Shown here in pieces: positions 27,733 to 40,116 of a stretch of DNA of 64,000 bases (within the stretch, counting starts at the first letter, position 1; each line of letters opens with the position of its first letter). Under the pieces are notes generated by a model. The model worked only from the letters and a program-made list of their open reading frames with translations, was not told the origin of the DNA and did no database searches. This DNA comes from Theocolax elegans (lineage: Eukaryota; Arthropoda; Insecta; Hymenoptera; Cerocephalidae): positions 57,680,910-57,744,909 of the forward strand of contig CM047431.1 of NCBI GenBank assembly GCA_026168455.1. The letters are read 5' to 3'. Made by a program: the position numbers and the translations under genes.

Positions 27733-28415
27733 ACAAGGAGACCCTCATATGTTTGGGAAACGGATCGTGCCCAGCTTGTAGTATATGTTTTCTAATATAA
27801 AAATATGAAAAAAGCCAGAGCCGCAGACTCTAACAATCGTTTTTTCAAAAGTTATACGCTGTTAAAGCAAAATTTCCAAAAAAAAGAGACTTTCCTTTAA
27901 ACGCTTATAACTTCTGACCTATCTAATATTGACATTCAAACCAAAGTTTACTGAAAAGCTGAGATAAAATAGATACATTTTTAAAAAAAGTACGTTCAAA
28001 TCCGTTAAAATGGAGCAGAGTTATAACCAAATTAAGAATTAGAAGCAATTTTAAACAAAAATTGAGCAGTACAAATTTTATTGATTTTTTTAAGCTAAAT
28101 TTCTTTAAATTCTTAATTCGGCTATAACTCTGCTCCATTTTAACGGATTTGAACGTACTTTTTTTAAAAATGTATCTATTTTATCTCAGCTTTTCAGTAA
28201 ACTTTGGTTTGAATGTCAATATTAGATAGGTCAGAAGTTATAAGCGTTTAAAGGAAAGTCTCTTTTTTTTGGAAATTTTGCTTTAACAGCGTATAACTTT
28301 TGAAAAAACGATTGTTAGAGTCTGCGGCTCTGGCTTTTTTCATATTTTTATATTAGAAAACATATACTACAAGCTGGGCACGATCCGTTTCCCAAACATA
28401 TGAGGGTCTCCTTGT
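27733..28415. mobile_element. Near-perfect palindromic (foldback) element, 683 bp
   Basis: Two arms of about 310 bp (27733-28042 and 28106-28415) are reverse complements with a constant coordinate sum. I saw no indels, and mismatches only near the roughly 60-base loop. The ends read ACAAGGAGACCC and GGGTCTCCTTGT, flanked by CTA on the left and AAG on the right. TAA may be the target copy. There is no coding capacity. It is probably a recently inserted foldback or MITE-type element; a related single-arm sequence lies near 59659. A transcript through it would form a long double-stranded hairpin. Confidence 0.8.
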
Positions 28416-28429
28416 AAGATTATTTTACA

Positions 28430-28800
28430 TTGAAATTTAAGATAAAAAAAACACGAGAACATTGCTTTTGTTACGATTTTTTTGTTACGAATGTAATTTA
28501 TAATTAATGTGCAAAGTTTCAAGGTGATCGCGGTACAGGTTAATTGTTTTGAAAGTTATTTAAATTTCTGCACTGCAGATGACCGACGGACATTTTGAAA
28601 GCAATCGATCTCGTTAGTTCACGTGCGAATAGACTTAAAACTTTGCGCAAACATAGATTATACTTCCATCGTTTCTCACGATTTTCCTTAAATTTCTATG
28701 ATATAAAATATTAATTTTCGTAAAAGTAGTACTTCTCGATCGATAATTTTAATCGCGATGAATTATTGCAGATTTCATTTGACATATCCCGTTAGTACAT
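28430..28800. repeat. Diverged dispersed repeat shared with about 60990-61260
   Basis: Words appear in the same order and spacing in both places: CACGAGA.CATTGCTTTTGTTACGAT, AAACTTT..CAA..ATAGATT, and ACGATTTTCCTT leading to ATAAAATATTAATTT. It looks like an old copy of a non-coding dispersed repeat. The boundaries are uncertain. Confidence 0.45.
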
Positions 28801-28944
28801 CATGCGAGAATTGGTAAAAAGAATGTGTCTGTATATACGATAACAACAATATGAATATAATAAAGAAATAACCCTATAGTAGAAATGTCAATCTCAAAAC
28901 TACGTGTAAAACTCGAGCTTATACTTGCGTCAATGTGCTACCCC

Positions 28945-29050
28945 GCCTTTTGATACCCTTATGAATTTTATCAGATTATTAATTCAATATTTTAAATATA
29001 ATTTTTGGGTTGAAAAGTGCAGATTTATGTAATTTGGGTCCGACATCCCT
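28945..29050 (-). mobile_element. Fragment of a TTAA-flanked GGGATGTCGG inverted-repeat element
   Basis: Read on the minus strand from TTAA (29051-29054), the sequence AGGGATGTCGGACCCAAATT and the following CTGCACTTTTCAACCCAAA match the left end of the element at 35445. Only about 100 bases are present. The small ORF overlapping it is coincidental. Confidence 0.7.
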
Positions 29051-29054
29051 TTAA

Positions 29055-30978
29055 CCGATTAAGTGATAATCTTTTTTCCAGACTTCGTGCCAAAGAGGTA
29101 GAACACGATTATTTACTAAAACTTAATCCTGATTTTATTTTCGCTTTTAACTTTAACATTGCTAACAAAAAAAAAACAAAAAATAAGGAGTGTAAAATCC
29201 TTCCGTAACCTCCTCGTCGATATACTGTGGAGTCGTGACCTTTTCACCAGCTAATTGAGGGAGTATTTCCATATTCTCTCGATAATAGTTTTTAAGGAGC
29301 AGAAGCCATTACATTAATATCCTGATTTAAACGTTTTTTTATCTATAACTTTAATATTTCAAATTCAATATCAATCAAAAAAATGTGTACAATTTATGAA
29401 TTTTTCGGTATTATTGTCCGCCATAGTGAATACACACCATCTTTATTTTTAAAAAACTGAAGTAACTATATTATATAATCAACAACTCCAGACGCCTATA
29501 GAAAATAATTGTACTAACGTAGTAATTAAAAAAATTAAAAAATTACCGGAATACGATTATTTGGACGTCATATTGAATTTTTCATTATTTTAATGCGTAT
29601 TCAAATAGAACATCTCGAAAAATGGTTGTATAACCAATATTCATAAAAATCCGTTAAAATTTGCAAAAGTTATTCAAATATGTATTTATATCATACAATA
29701 CCACTTAACTGATGAAATCTTTATTTGTCGAATTTTATTTTGCGCTACCTAATGTACCTAGTAAATCGGTATTTTAATTATTAGATTTATACTTAGGATG
29801 TACTCCCATTTATATACATAAAAAGACTAAAATAAAATAGAATAGAAAAAAATGAAAAGAAATTAAAGTAAATAAATAAAAATATTCGGAAAATGCATTT
29901 ACCTTGCCGCGAGCAGTAAGCTTAAAGATTCTAACGGGTTAGATGGCTTTTTAAAATTTTCACGTATTTTACAACGAATTTTTTTCAAATTTTCCGTAGA
30001 TATGTGAAAATAAACAAGATTTTATTATATTTCTCACTTGTCCATTTCAAGTATAAATTGAAGCTTAATCTACGTTTGCAAGTTAAAATGTAGTTCACTA
30101 TTAGTATTTTACACACGAAATTTGAAAAAATTGTTTGATCGGGAAAATAAAAAAATAGACTCATTTTTCGGCGATTTTTATTAAATAACCTATTTACTAC
30201 CTATAGGGAATGACGATACTTCTACTAGGAAATCGTTAAATAATTCGCTTAACTTGACTTGTCATTATCAATTGTACAAAATATCGATATGTGTTACAAA
30301 CTCGAGGACCATCAAATTACAACGCAAGTAAAAGAGACATGTAAATTATATATACAATAGTGGAACGATTTTCCCGTGACATTATCGCGACGTATTAACT
30401 CTCTCGTGAGTAACCGTTCGCATAGACATACACTAAATATATATGCATAGTATAAATCAAAAGGGTAAATCACATAAACTCGAATGAAACATGTTTACAT
30501 TTGGACACGCGTCCACATCGTAATTGAAAACTAGTTTGCGTTGTATTTTCCACGTTGGAATATTGCAAGGTTACCGTTCATTCGTTCCCAATAATAATGT
30601 AAATGACGACTCCGATTATTTGGCGTTGTTAAGTAATTCATACTGATACACGTCGCGTATTACTAAATTAATTGCAGTAGACGATTCTCGTATAGAGAAC
30701 GAGTAATTTTTAATAAAAAAAACTTCCCTTTAAACATTGATAAATATAATATATATATAATCACATTTCTAATTTTAAAATTGTTATGCATTTAGGTTGT
30801 GATTGCAGTTTCCATTGCTAATCATAGTAGCGAGAACTTTGGTTGTTAAAACCAATTTTATTCTTAGTAGCAACCATTTTTTATTGGTGAACTTACCGGA
30901 CGAAAATTGCAATTTTGTTACTGTAGCGATTCTTTCTTTTTTCCACAAGGAAGAATAGTATACGAGACTTGGAATATT
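29055..30978. other. AT-rich DNA, no gene seen
   Basis: No coding frame, RNA gene or structured repeat could be supported in this stretch. Confidence 0.55.
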
Positions 30979-31506
30979 TATTGAAGCGGGGAGTCTGAAG
31001 TGTTTCACTAATTCACCACCCGAGAATCTACGGGCATTAATGGCGCTGCCGTCAGGTGATTTGAGTTCATATTTAACAATAATTTTATATTTGGATAATT
31101 AAAGAAAATATAGTTGCTACCATATAAAATCGAAGTTGAGCACCATAGCTATTGATGTAATGAATAATACGTACTATATTTAGCTGATCGAAAAGTAAGT
31201 ATTTTTGACGAAAAGTGGTAAGTATACGAATGAATGAGGGGAACACAACTCGGTAGTCACTTCATACTTATTACTTTTCGTCGAAAATACTGACTTTGCC
31301 ATCAGCTAAGTATATAGTATGAAATTAATCATTACATCAATATCTATAGCGCTCAACATTGATTTTGTGCGATAGAAACTGTATTTTCTTTAATAACCTA
31401 TAATTATTGTCGATTATGAACTCAAAACACATGACGGCAGCGCCATTAATGCTCGCAGATTCTCGGGTGATGGATTTGTGAAACTAACACTTTACAATCC
31501 CCAATC
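30979..31506. mobile_element. Palindromic MITE, CCACCCGAG family, copy 1
   Basis: The left part CACCACCCGAGAATCTACGG with TGGCGCTGCCGTCA is mirrored on the right by TGACGGCAGCGCCATTAATG with GATTCTCGGGTGATGG. The inverted repeats continue inward to a small central palindrome (TTTTCGTCGAAAATACTGAC). The same arrangement recurs at 55257-55754. The outer ends are eroded here, so the boundaries are approximate. No ORF. Confidence 0.78.
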
Positions 31507-32184
31507 TTTAAAATATCCTTTTCAAAGGTTACCGTTTCATTGCTTCGAACAAAAGGTAGTCTTGGTGATATCCCATTTTATAAAAGTACCTTTGTACACT
31601 TTTTTTTGCTACGTTTGAGATGTCAAAGGTATAAGAACTCGATATAGAATTTCAAGTTTAAAGCACCAAAAGATAGGTATCAAGAAGGTAAATACTATCA
31701 GTTCAAAGGCGACGAGACGATCTATAAAGTTTATCTTTGCCTAATTTGTTTTCTTTTAACTTTCGAGGTGTCGATGTACTAAAGAATATTTTAGTGGACT
31801 CGTGCAACACCGTTATCAAAACACGTTGGAATTCAATACGAATACGTTTACATCGTTTGAATCAATCGGACTCGTTCGATCACCTCGACTATTTGAGCAA
31901 TCGGACAAATTGTCCAACTGGACCGAGACTACGAAAACGGGAATCCGATAACGTAACTCTGCTATACCCTAGTACAAGTTTCACAATGGTTTGCCGAATT
32001 TTAAAAATACCGTGTTTCCTCATATTTTGGTCAAAAAGTGGAAAGATTTTTATTGGAATAGTGACTTTTAATATACACGAAGAGAAATTTTTTTCTAAAA
32101 TGTTACTAAATTATCGGGATAAATATAATAGTGACAGTATTATAATTAATACACGAAACCTCTTGATTTATTAAAATTGAGGAT
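31507..32184. other. Mixed-composition stretch, no supported gene
   Basis: It contains an open frame of about 145 codons (31737-32174) without an ATG start, family resemblance or clear splice signals. Composition is a little less AT-rich at 31790-31990. A decayed repeat or chance frame is likeliest. Confidence 0.45.
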
Positions 32185-32577
32185 CTTATTCGGAATTTGA
32201 CCCCCAAAAAAATCATGTTTTTTTTTAATCCAATCGATTAAAAGGTGCATAAAATAAGTTTCTAATTACTTTTTTTAGTGGAGAAATGTGTTTCCGATCA
32301 ATTTTTAGCAAAAAATAATTTTTATTCCCCGATTTATTTCATCATTTCTATTACACTGTAGTTTCAACTTGCTTTTGTATCAGTCGAATAACCCAAATAT
32401 GCATAAACCCGTTTATCGGGCTAAATTTGCTTTTGGGTTAAGCGAACTACAAATCTCTAAAAAACGATCGAAAACACATTTCTCCACTAAAAAAATATTT
32501 AAAAACTTATTTTATTGATTTTTTAATCGATTGGGTTAAGAAAACGTGATTTTTTTGGGGGTCGAATTCCTAATAAA
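32185..32577. mobile_element. Inverted-repeat MITE with TTGACCCCC ends
   Basis: The left end TTATTCGGAATTTGACCCCC and the right end (reverse complement TTATTAGGAATTCGACCCCC) head arms that also pair at ATCCAATCGATTAAAA and AGTGGAGAAATGTG. The element is about 390 bp, with no coding capacity. A diverged relative lies at about 10608-10760 and in its duplicate at about 14848-14990. Confidence 0.75.
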
Positions 32578-33360
32578 TACCAAAAGTGATTATACAGCAT
32601 TGATTAATTTGATTCTAAATTTTGATTACAATTATGGAGATATATTAGATGACAGTGTATCCGCTAAATTTTAAGCTCAACATGTAAGTCATTTTGTTAT
32701 TTATTTTTTCTCTCCGTGAACCGTCAGATGCATTTGAAGACTTATATAACAGTCAAAAGATCGAATATTTAGATCCTAAAAATCGCACTTTACTTTAAAT
32801 TATGTTTATCTTTACTTTTTTGAGAACATAATATGAAGAATATTTTTATTTAAGAATGATTTAAGATGTTTTTTCTATAATAAATAAAATGTTCCCATGC
32901 ATTTTTAAGAAATTACCAATTTTTCATCATGTAAAATTTCGAGAAAATAACGTTAAATGACACACATACAATTCGTGTTTTATTTTTATTTCAAACTAAT
33001 TAATTATAAAATAATTGACATTTGAAAAATATTTAATTGCTAAAAGATCTATTTAAAAACTTCTAAATATGATTATACCGATGATTATTCCGATTGTCTA
33101 CTGTGATTATTATTAGCAGAGTAACCTAATTATTTAATCTGTTTGTCGTAGTGCTTGAATCATGATCTTGATTGAAAGTATCACTTGGTTTTTAAATATA
33201 TCAAACGAATCATTTTTAATTACCTCTACGACATTACTATATTTCTATTTTATTCCAACAACAATATGTACGAAAAAATAAAATCACATATATGATAATA
33301 TTAATTATTTATTTGCATCTATTTTTATTGTATTAAGCGCTCTATGGAAGAGTTTCCTTT
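32578..33360. other. AT-rich DNA, no gene seen
   Basis: Nothing could be supported between two inverted-repeat elements. Confidence 0.55.
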
Positions 33361-33364
33361 TTAA

Positions 33365-33814
33365 CGGGGTGTCGAAACCAAGTTTTACCGTACCCACTTT
33401 ACCAACCTCGAGAATCACATAAAAAGAGTTACACTTCATTAAAAAAAAAGAAGTTAATTTACGTAACTCTAGGAGAACAGTCCCCTTCCTTCATTCATAA
33501 TATATTGTCTTTAATATTTAAAGGAAGAACATTGACCAGTTTTCGAGAAATCCCTTACCAAAGATCTTGAAATGCCTTTTAATTAGTCGAGGTATAACCT
33601 CAAATTGCACGAAATTATCATAGATTTTGGAAAGGGATTACTCGAAAACCAATCGATATTTTTGTTTCAAATGTTGAACTGAAGTAGATTATTAATAAAG
33701 CAACGAGACTGTTCCCCTCAGTTTGCGTAGAATATCGTCTTTTTTAATTATAACTAATTTTATGTGAATTTTGAGGCTGGTGAGGTAGGGAGGATAAAAC
33801 TTGACTTTGCTACC
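33365..33814. mobile_element. TTAA-type MITE, GGGGTGTCGAAACC end (copy 1)
   Basis: It starts after TTAA (33361-33364) with CGGGGTGTCGAAACCAAG and ends near GACTTTGCTACCCCC, whose reverse complement reads GGGGGTAGCAAAGTCAAG. Interior arms pair over most of the length (ACCAGTTTTCGAGAAATCCC against GGGATTACTCGAAAACCAAT). The right-hand TTAA is degraded to GTAA. Same family as 49568-49978. The left breakpoint of the 1030-bp tandem duplication lies inside it. Confidence 0.75.
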
Positions 33815-34540
33815 CCCTGTAATGTATTATAACGTATCGCAAAAGAATAGAATAATACATTAATAACAATAATAGTACATGAAAAAAACAATGCCCATGA
33901 TCCTTTACTATTGAAAAATATCTCTGAAAGTACTGTAAAAGATCTTTTAAATTATTTTTAAATAGATAGATTGAACAAGCATCTTAAAAATCAATCTTAA
34001 AGACAATCATTCGCGCAAATCCAAATTTAAAAAAAATGCATCATACGGACGAACTGAGTTAATTTTACGTCAGAGAATACATAACATTTCGTATCGAAAT
34101 TTAATAGATCGAATCCAAGAGGTCAGGGGATCACTCGATGGGTCGACTCACACGGGTCTATGGATTCTTGAGATTTTTTGGATGACGCCACGTCTATATA
34201 TCACTTTACGGTATTGGATTTGTACGTGTAGACTGTGAGGTTTAATTTCCGGTGGACTATACGAACCCGTATCGGCAGTACGCTCGATTATACATTGTAA
34301 AGGCATTATTGCTACCGATTTACGGTGAATTTACTTATCGTTTAAGAACCCATTAATTATCGTTCGTGTGATTTTTGAGCGAATTAGATAATTGTAATAA
34401 AGATCTCATGTTAACGGGATGTCGGACCTAAATTACAGGAATCTGCACCTTTCAACCCAAAAATTATATCTAAAATATTGCATTAAAAATCAGACAAAAT
34501 TCTTACGGACAGCTGAAAACATAAGGAAGGGCTTGACGTT
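33511..34540. repeat. 1030-bp tandem duplication, left copy
   Basis: From TTAATATTTAAAGGAAG to GGGCTTGACGTT the sequence is repeated directly at 34541-35572, offset 1030, with only a few one-base indels. The unit runs from inside one TTAA-type MITE to inside a second (starting 34415 / 35445). Confidence 0.95.
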
Positions 34541-35572
34541 TTAATATTTAAAGGAAAACATTGACCAGTTTTCGAGAAATCCCTTACCAAAGATCTTGAA
34601 ATGCCTTTTAATTAGTCGAGGTATAACCTCAAATTGCACGAAATTATCATAGATTTTGGAAAGGGATTACTCGAAAACCAATCGATATTTTTGTTTCAAA
34701 TGTTGAACTGAAGTAGATTATTAATAAAGCAACGAGACTGTTCCCCTCAGTTTGCGTAGAATATCGTCTTTTTTTAATTATAACTAATTTTATGTGAATT
34801 TTGAGGCTGGTGAGGTAGGGAGGATAAAACTTGACTTTGCTACCCCCTGTAATGTATTATAACGTATCGCAAAAGAATAGAATAATACATTAATAACAAT
34901 AATAGTACATGAAAAAACAATGCCCATGATCCTTTACTATTGAAAAATATCTCTGAAAGTACTGTAAAAGATCTTTTAAATTATTTTTAAATAGATAGAT
35001 TGAACAAGCATCTTAAAAATCAATCTTAAAGATAATCATTCGCGCAAATCCAAATTTTAAAAAAAATGCATCATACGGACGAACTGAGTTAATTTTACGT
35101 CAGAGAATACATAACATTTCGTATCGAAATTTAATAGATCGAATCCAAGAGGTCAGGGGATCACTCGATGGGTCGACTCACACGGGTCTATGGATTCTTG
35201 AGATTTTTTGGATGACGCCACGTCTATATATCACTTTACGGTATTGGATTTGTACGTGTAGACTGTGAGGTTTAATTTCCGGTGGACTATACGAACCCGT
35301 ATCGGCAGTACGCTCGATTATACATTGTAAAGGCATTATTGCTACCGATTTACGGTGAATTTACTTATCGTTTAAGAACCCATTAATTATCGTTCGTGTG
35401 ATTTTTGAGCGAATTAGATAATTGTAATAAAGATCTCATGTTAACGGGATGTCGGACCTAAATTACAGGAATCTGCACCTTTCAACCCAAAAATTATATC
35501 TAAAATATTGCATTAAAAATCAGACAAAATTCTTACGGACAGCTGAAAACATAAGGAAGGGCTTGACGTTTT
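34541..35572. repeat. 1030-bp tandem duplication, right copy
   Basis: Second copy of 33511-34540. It continues past 35572 into the remainder of the second MITE, so this side holds the presumed ancestral right junction. Confidence 0.95.
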
Positions 35573-35825
35573 GATTTTTTAACGAAAATGCATTTTTTAA
35601 ATAATAATTGAGTAAACAATGTTTGGTCGGTAATTATTAGTCCAAAAAAGCATAATCTTTCAACCCAAACATCGTGATCAAATTATGGATTTAAAAATCT
35701 GGAAAAATTTGGGTATATTATTTAAAACATACCTAAGGGCTTGACGTTCAGCGTTTTTTAACAACTTTATTCATTTATTTATAAAAAAAAGTACAAAATT
35801 ACCATTTTCTGGATCCGACATCCCC
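35445..35825. mobile_element. TTAA-type MITE, GGGATGTCGGACC end
   Basis: It starts after TTAA (35441-35444) with CGGGATGTCGGACCTAAATT and ends GGATCCGACATCCCC, an inverted copy. Internal words TTTCAACCCAAA and GGGCTTGACGTT each occur twice. Its left half is also present at 34415-34540 through the tandem duplication. A sister copy lies at about 51775-52162. No ORF. Confidence 0.78.
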
Positions 35826-35829
35826 TTGT

Positions 35830-38800
35830 TGTATTCGATTTTTGACTTTCTTGCCTTATCGATGTAAGATATATCTCATTTTAGACATAATTATATAAGA
35901 GATTCTATAAATTTGTAAAGTTCTATCCGTGTACTCAGTTTTAAATATAAATATATTCAATACCGTTTGGGAACCATCCCTTATAAAGTTTTAAATGATT
36001 GAACATAATCTGAATCTACGAAAATAATTGTTAATTTTGGTAAAAATAGGTAAAAACTAAAGAATAATTTTGTTTAAAAATTAGTACATATATGTAGATT
36101 ACTTGCATATAAGCATAGATTATTTATAAACGAAAGGCAATGAACTTTTACAATCAGAATTATTTAACGCTGTTTTTAATTAGGTTGAATTTTAAATAAT
36201 AATTTACGTCTATAAGGCTGAGTAACGCACCCCGTCAATCCACTGAACAAAACTAACTAAATTGAAGGAGATTTCATCAGAATTATACCTATCAAATTGA
36301 TACTTAAATTGAACTTCATAAAATAGTAATAAATATTACATGAATATACAAATATGTTAGACATAATGGATATAAAAACTTATTTATGATTTAATTTAAA
36401 TATCGAGTTAACCAATAATATATACGTATGCAATGTATCTACTTCGGCCGATTTGACATACACGATTTTAAAACATTTACTTTAAATGCACATTAATCCT
36501 ACTCATTAAAAATTACTATGTGTTTGTTTGAAACAAATATATTATGCATTGTTCATCTTATCTTTATTGTAACATATTTCAAATGTCACAATCCTGTCAA
36601 TGATTTAATAACCGATTGAATCTCTTTATAAGAACAACATTGAACCAGTATACCAGAATTTTTCTTACAAGTCTATATATAAGTAATTCGAACAAACTAG
36701 TACAATGTCTGGAACTAAATGCGCTGTCGCAATGAAATGTTCTACATCCCACTTGTACGAATATCGCGTTTTTTCCGTCCTCTTCTTCTTTTTTCTTTCA
36801 TTCCCTTAAATTAATTTGAAGTTTATCCATCCAATTTTTCAACCTTTCCTACTTCTCTCTTGCGCCCTAATTATTCTACAAATCAAGTATAACAACGTCC
36901 CGCATGCTCTTTCAATTTCGTTATATTTTACGTGCCGTTCACCGCAGTTGAACATACGTATACAATCCAAAACTGTTTATAAATATGTCAAGGATACACG
37001 GTGTATATATTGCAACGGTAACACAAAAAGAAAAAGCTGGCGAATTAAATTTATATACCTTCTAAACGTAATCCAATTATTTTACATTTATACAACACTT
37101 ATAATCTAAACTTTTAATTATCGTTTACATTTTTAATTTCAGAATGTGTCGTAAATTGACAAAAAAAATCAGAAACGTCAACGTAAAAGTTGTTTATCTG
37201 CAAACACATTTTAAATTGATTAGAGACAACGGTGAATTTTTTCTCAATCGATGTGTTGTCGAAAATTCAATTAACAAATGAATTGCGAACGTTCGTTTTT
37301 TGTTATTTGAGCTTTTCCCCACTTGTTTGAATGTAATCTAATCTCGATAGCGAATCGCGGCTATAGTGCGCGAAGAATTTGACGTATCCGTCGATACCAG
37401 TTTAGTTGCAACACTTATGGCGAGTGTTTCAACTTACAGAATATTGTTTCAATCGTCGATGGTGAATTTTAATGTGGTAAATACTCTTAACTATTTACTC
37501 GATAAAGTGATATTATACACTTAACTTTAAAATATAAAAATTGACGACACAATGCGTAAATTGGTAATATCACACTTAAAGTAAAAATGAAAAGCTTAAA
37601 ATTACATTTTTGAGAAGCTTACATATCTAAAATTACAATATTGTAAAATGAGGTATACTTTTCAAAAGTGTAAAATAATAAATTAAAATATATCTGAATA
37701 TAAATTTAAAAGTGTAAATATTGGATCTAGTATTTTAGTTAAAGATTAAAAAGTTAAAAATGTATATTTGAAAAAGTACTAACCAGGAGAGTATTTGTTC
37801 ATCGAAAATTTTGTTCGAAATGGAAAATGTATAATGTAAAAGTATAATAATAATATAAAAGGGGGCGACAGCGCCCGACGCAAGTATGGGCGCGTAAACC
37901 TCATTATACATCTAACTTAGTCCTCGTATTTGTCCTTTCATAACCGTTTATTATATACTATTAATTTTTATGAAATTTATGAATCATGTCTTTCTTTATC
38001 TATGTATCTTTGGTTTACATCAAGTTTTGTCCGAATTCATTCTCGCGTAATTAAGAAAAGCCGCGACAAAGAAATATGGATGTCGATTTCTTTTACTCGA
38101 TTTTTGCTCCTTCCCTTTTTTTATCTCCCGTATATATCTATATATATCCAACTCGAAAAAAAATTGAGACAGAGCGATGGGCGAACATACAAGAGACAAA
38201 GAAAGACACTGTTTTCCTGTCCGTGAGAGGTTAAAACATATATTGGGTGAAGTTGAAACGTAGCCGTAAGAGGGAGCTAGTGTCAGGTGAATACTTTCAT
38301 CACGGCTGGATCGTCTGGTCAATTTTGTTGTGAAAAGTTATGAATTAAAATTAATTATTTACGTATTTATTTCCAACACCTCACATTATTTTATTTCTGT
38401 ATTTCTTATTTATACTATTATAATGTGCAATTTTAGCTCTCTATTTTTTATTAAAACAGAAAATCCGTTTTACATTTTTTTAATTAATGCCCGATTGTTT
38501 ACCTTTTTTTAAAAGTGTAAATATAACTTTGCGATCTTTTTCTAAAATGCAACATTCATTGTTTATATTTTCAGAATTAAGTTTGGTGAAACCTGGGATA
38601 TATATAGCTTCCATAATTATCCAAAATCTTGTTTTTTTTTGCTACGAAAGCATTTTGTTTTCAAGCGTAAAGTATAATCGGTATATTCCAAGACACGTAT
38701 TTTTTTCTCGCACATATATTTCAATTCGATGTCCCTGCATATACAAAAAATAATATTAAACAATATTTTGAACGAAATAATAAACGAAGTTGTACGTGGA

Positions 38801-39735
38801 AATTGAACAACCGCAATTGCAAAAATTTCGAATAATAATATAAAGCAATGGGGTTATACGAATCTTAAATCCTGTGTAAGTAGTTACATCTCGTATTCAA
38901 ATTGTCTCCAAGTAAAGTAAAAATCGAGAGAGAAAAAACCCAAAAATGTGTGTATTCCCAGGAAACGATTTGAAAAGAAGCCTTGAAACCGTATATAGAA
39001 GGACTTAATTTGCAAATCCTCCTGACCCACATCTTATATCCGCGGTATACAGAGGACCAACTGCGAAATGCTCAATCCTGATGACGGTACTCGTGAACAG
39101 ATAAGAAGCGGGTAGCGTTTAGTCTTTGTGTCCGACCTTTTTCTCCTTTTTTACGGATGATTCCTCTGACTAACCGAACCCTTGGAAGAATGTTCCTACT
39201 ATTGGTACCTATTTCTCAACGTACCTTTGCAGCTCTGGTTCTTCTTCCTTTTATTTCTCTCGTGGAGCGCGATCAACTGGAAGATACCGTTAATTACACT
39301 TTTGGATCACTTGGTGGTAACACCGCGGGTTTAAACTTTAATCGAGTTGGTTCATTTGCATGTTGTAATTTTCATTTTTTACTAATTAATTGTTAACTCT
39401 CTGATATGTGGAGAATTTGAGGTAATAAAACCTGTGATCTTGACCTAAGTTAACAAACAATATTTTAATCTGCTATAATGAATACATTATTTTAAATATT
39501 CACGGTTTCTTGAAATGATACTAGTTTCATTTTAACATTCAACCCACCGATAAGGAATTAGCTTGTATGTTCCTTAAAGATTGTCGACTCCAAGGACAGT
39601 TTAACAAAATTAGTCCATTCCAATTTTTTTCACCGCCAAAAATTTATAACTAAATAAAAGTAAATGTGCTGTAAATTTAGTATTGATCGAAGTGTATTTA
39701 TTTATGCAATACTAACCACACGCATTGCTTTGCAG
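35830..39735. other. AT-rich region upstream of the first visible iRhom exon
   Basis: No upstream iRhom exon could be identified, although the next exon opens in mid-codon and requires one. The stretch 37490-37780 has repeated AAAGTGTAAA / TTACA words like those at 63050-63400 and may be a decayed copy of that element. Short open frames at 36816, 37930 and 39157 lack family resemblance. Confidence 0.5.
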
Positions 39736-39847
39736 GCAACCCTCGCCGAATTCAGCAACTACTAACACGTCGACAGTCTCGTCGACCTGCACCGACACTG
39801 ACAATGCAAGTACTCAGAGTATCGGTCTGTACCCTGGCAATCAACAG

Positions 39848-39882
<35 letters not shown>

Positions 39883-40116
39883 GCAACAACAGCAGCAGCA
39901 ACAGCAACACCAGGAATCGGTTACGTCAACACCATCGAGTAGTGGCGGTACGTCGACCATCACTAGCTCAACGGCTAACCTTACCAGGAGTGTTTCGGCA
40001 CCTGCGGGACCTAGACCACAATTGGCGAGCACTGCGAGTACTGCGAGCACTTCGGCTACTGTGGGACAACGTCCAAGGTTGCGTCGCAATCAAAGTCGAA
40101 CTGAGGCTATTAAAAA
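39736..40116 (+). CDS. rho-5: iRhom exon a: low-complexity N-terminal tail with poly-Q and phosphosite motif
   Basis: This exon follows a TTTGCAG acceptor and ends before a GTAAGA donor. Its first base completes a codon begun in an upstream exon not identified here, and it ends with two bases (AA) of a split Asn codon. It encodes residues 1-127 of the visible protein. Residues 1-35 are Ser/Thr rich; residues 36-57 are 22 consecutive Gln in mixed CAG/CAA codons (39842-39907). RSVSAP at 84-89 lines up with the RSVSMP motif of human iRhom1. A basic LRRNQS block (115-120) lines up with a second vertebrate site. Both lie in the region where mammalian iRhom2 is phosphorylated and bound by 14-3-3; that role here is inference. 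Confidence 0.9.

Noticed and set aside
31737..32174. 145-codon frame as a gene or iRhom exon
   Set aside because: No ATG start, no recognisable domain, no matching phases with exon a, and it is flanked by inverted-repeat elements.
39157..39396. 79-codon frame as the exon before 39736
   Set aside because: The needed donor phase (two bases left over) with a GT site was not found, and the product does not resemble iRhom tails.
39841..40089. Minus-strand frame with a poly-Cys run
   Set aside because: Antisense reading of the CAG/CAA repeat in iRhom exon a.
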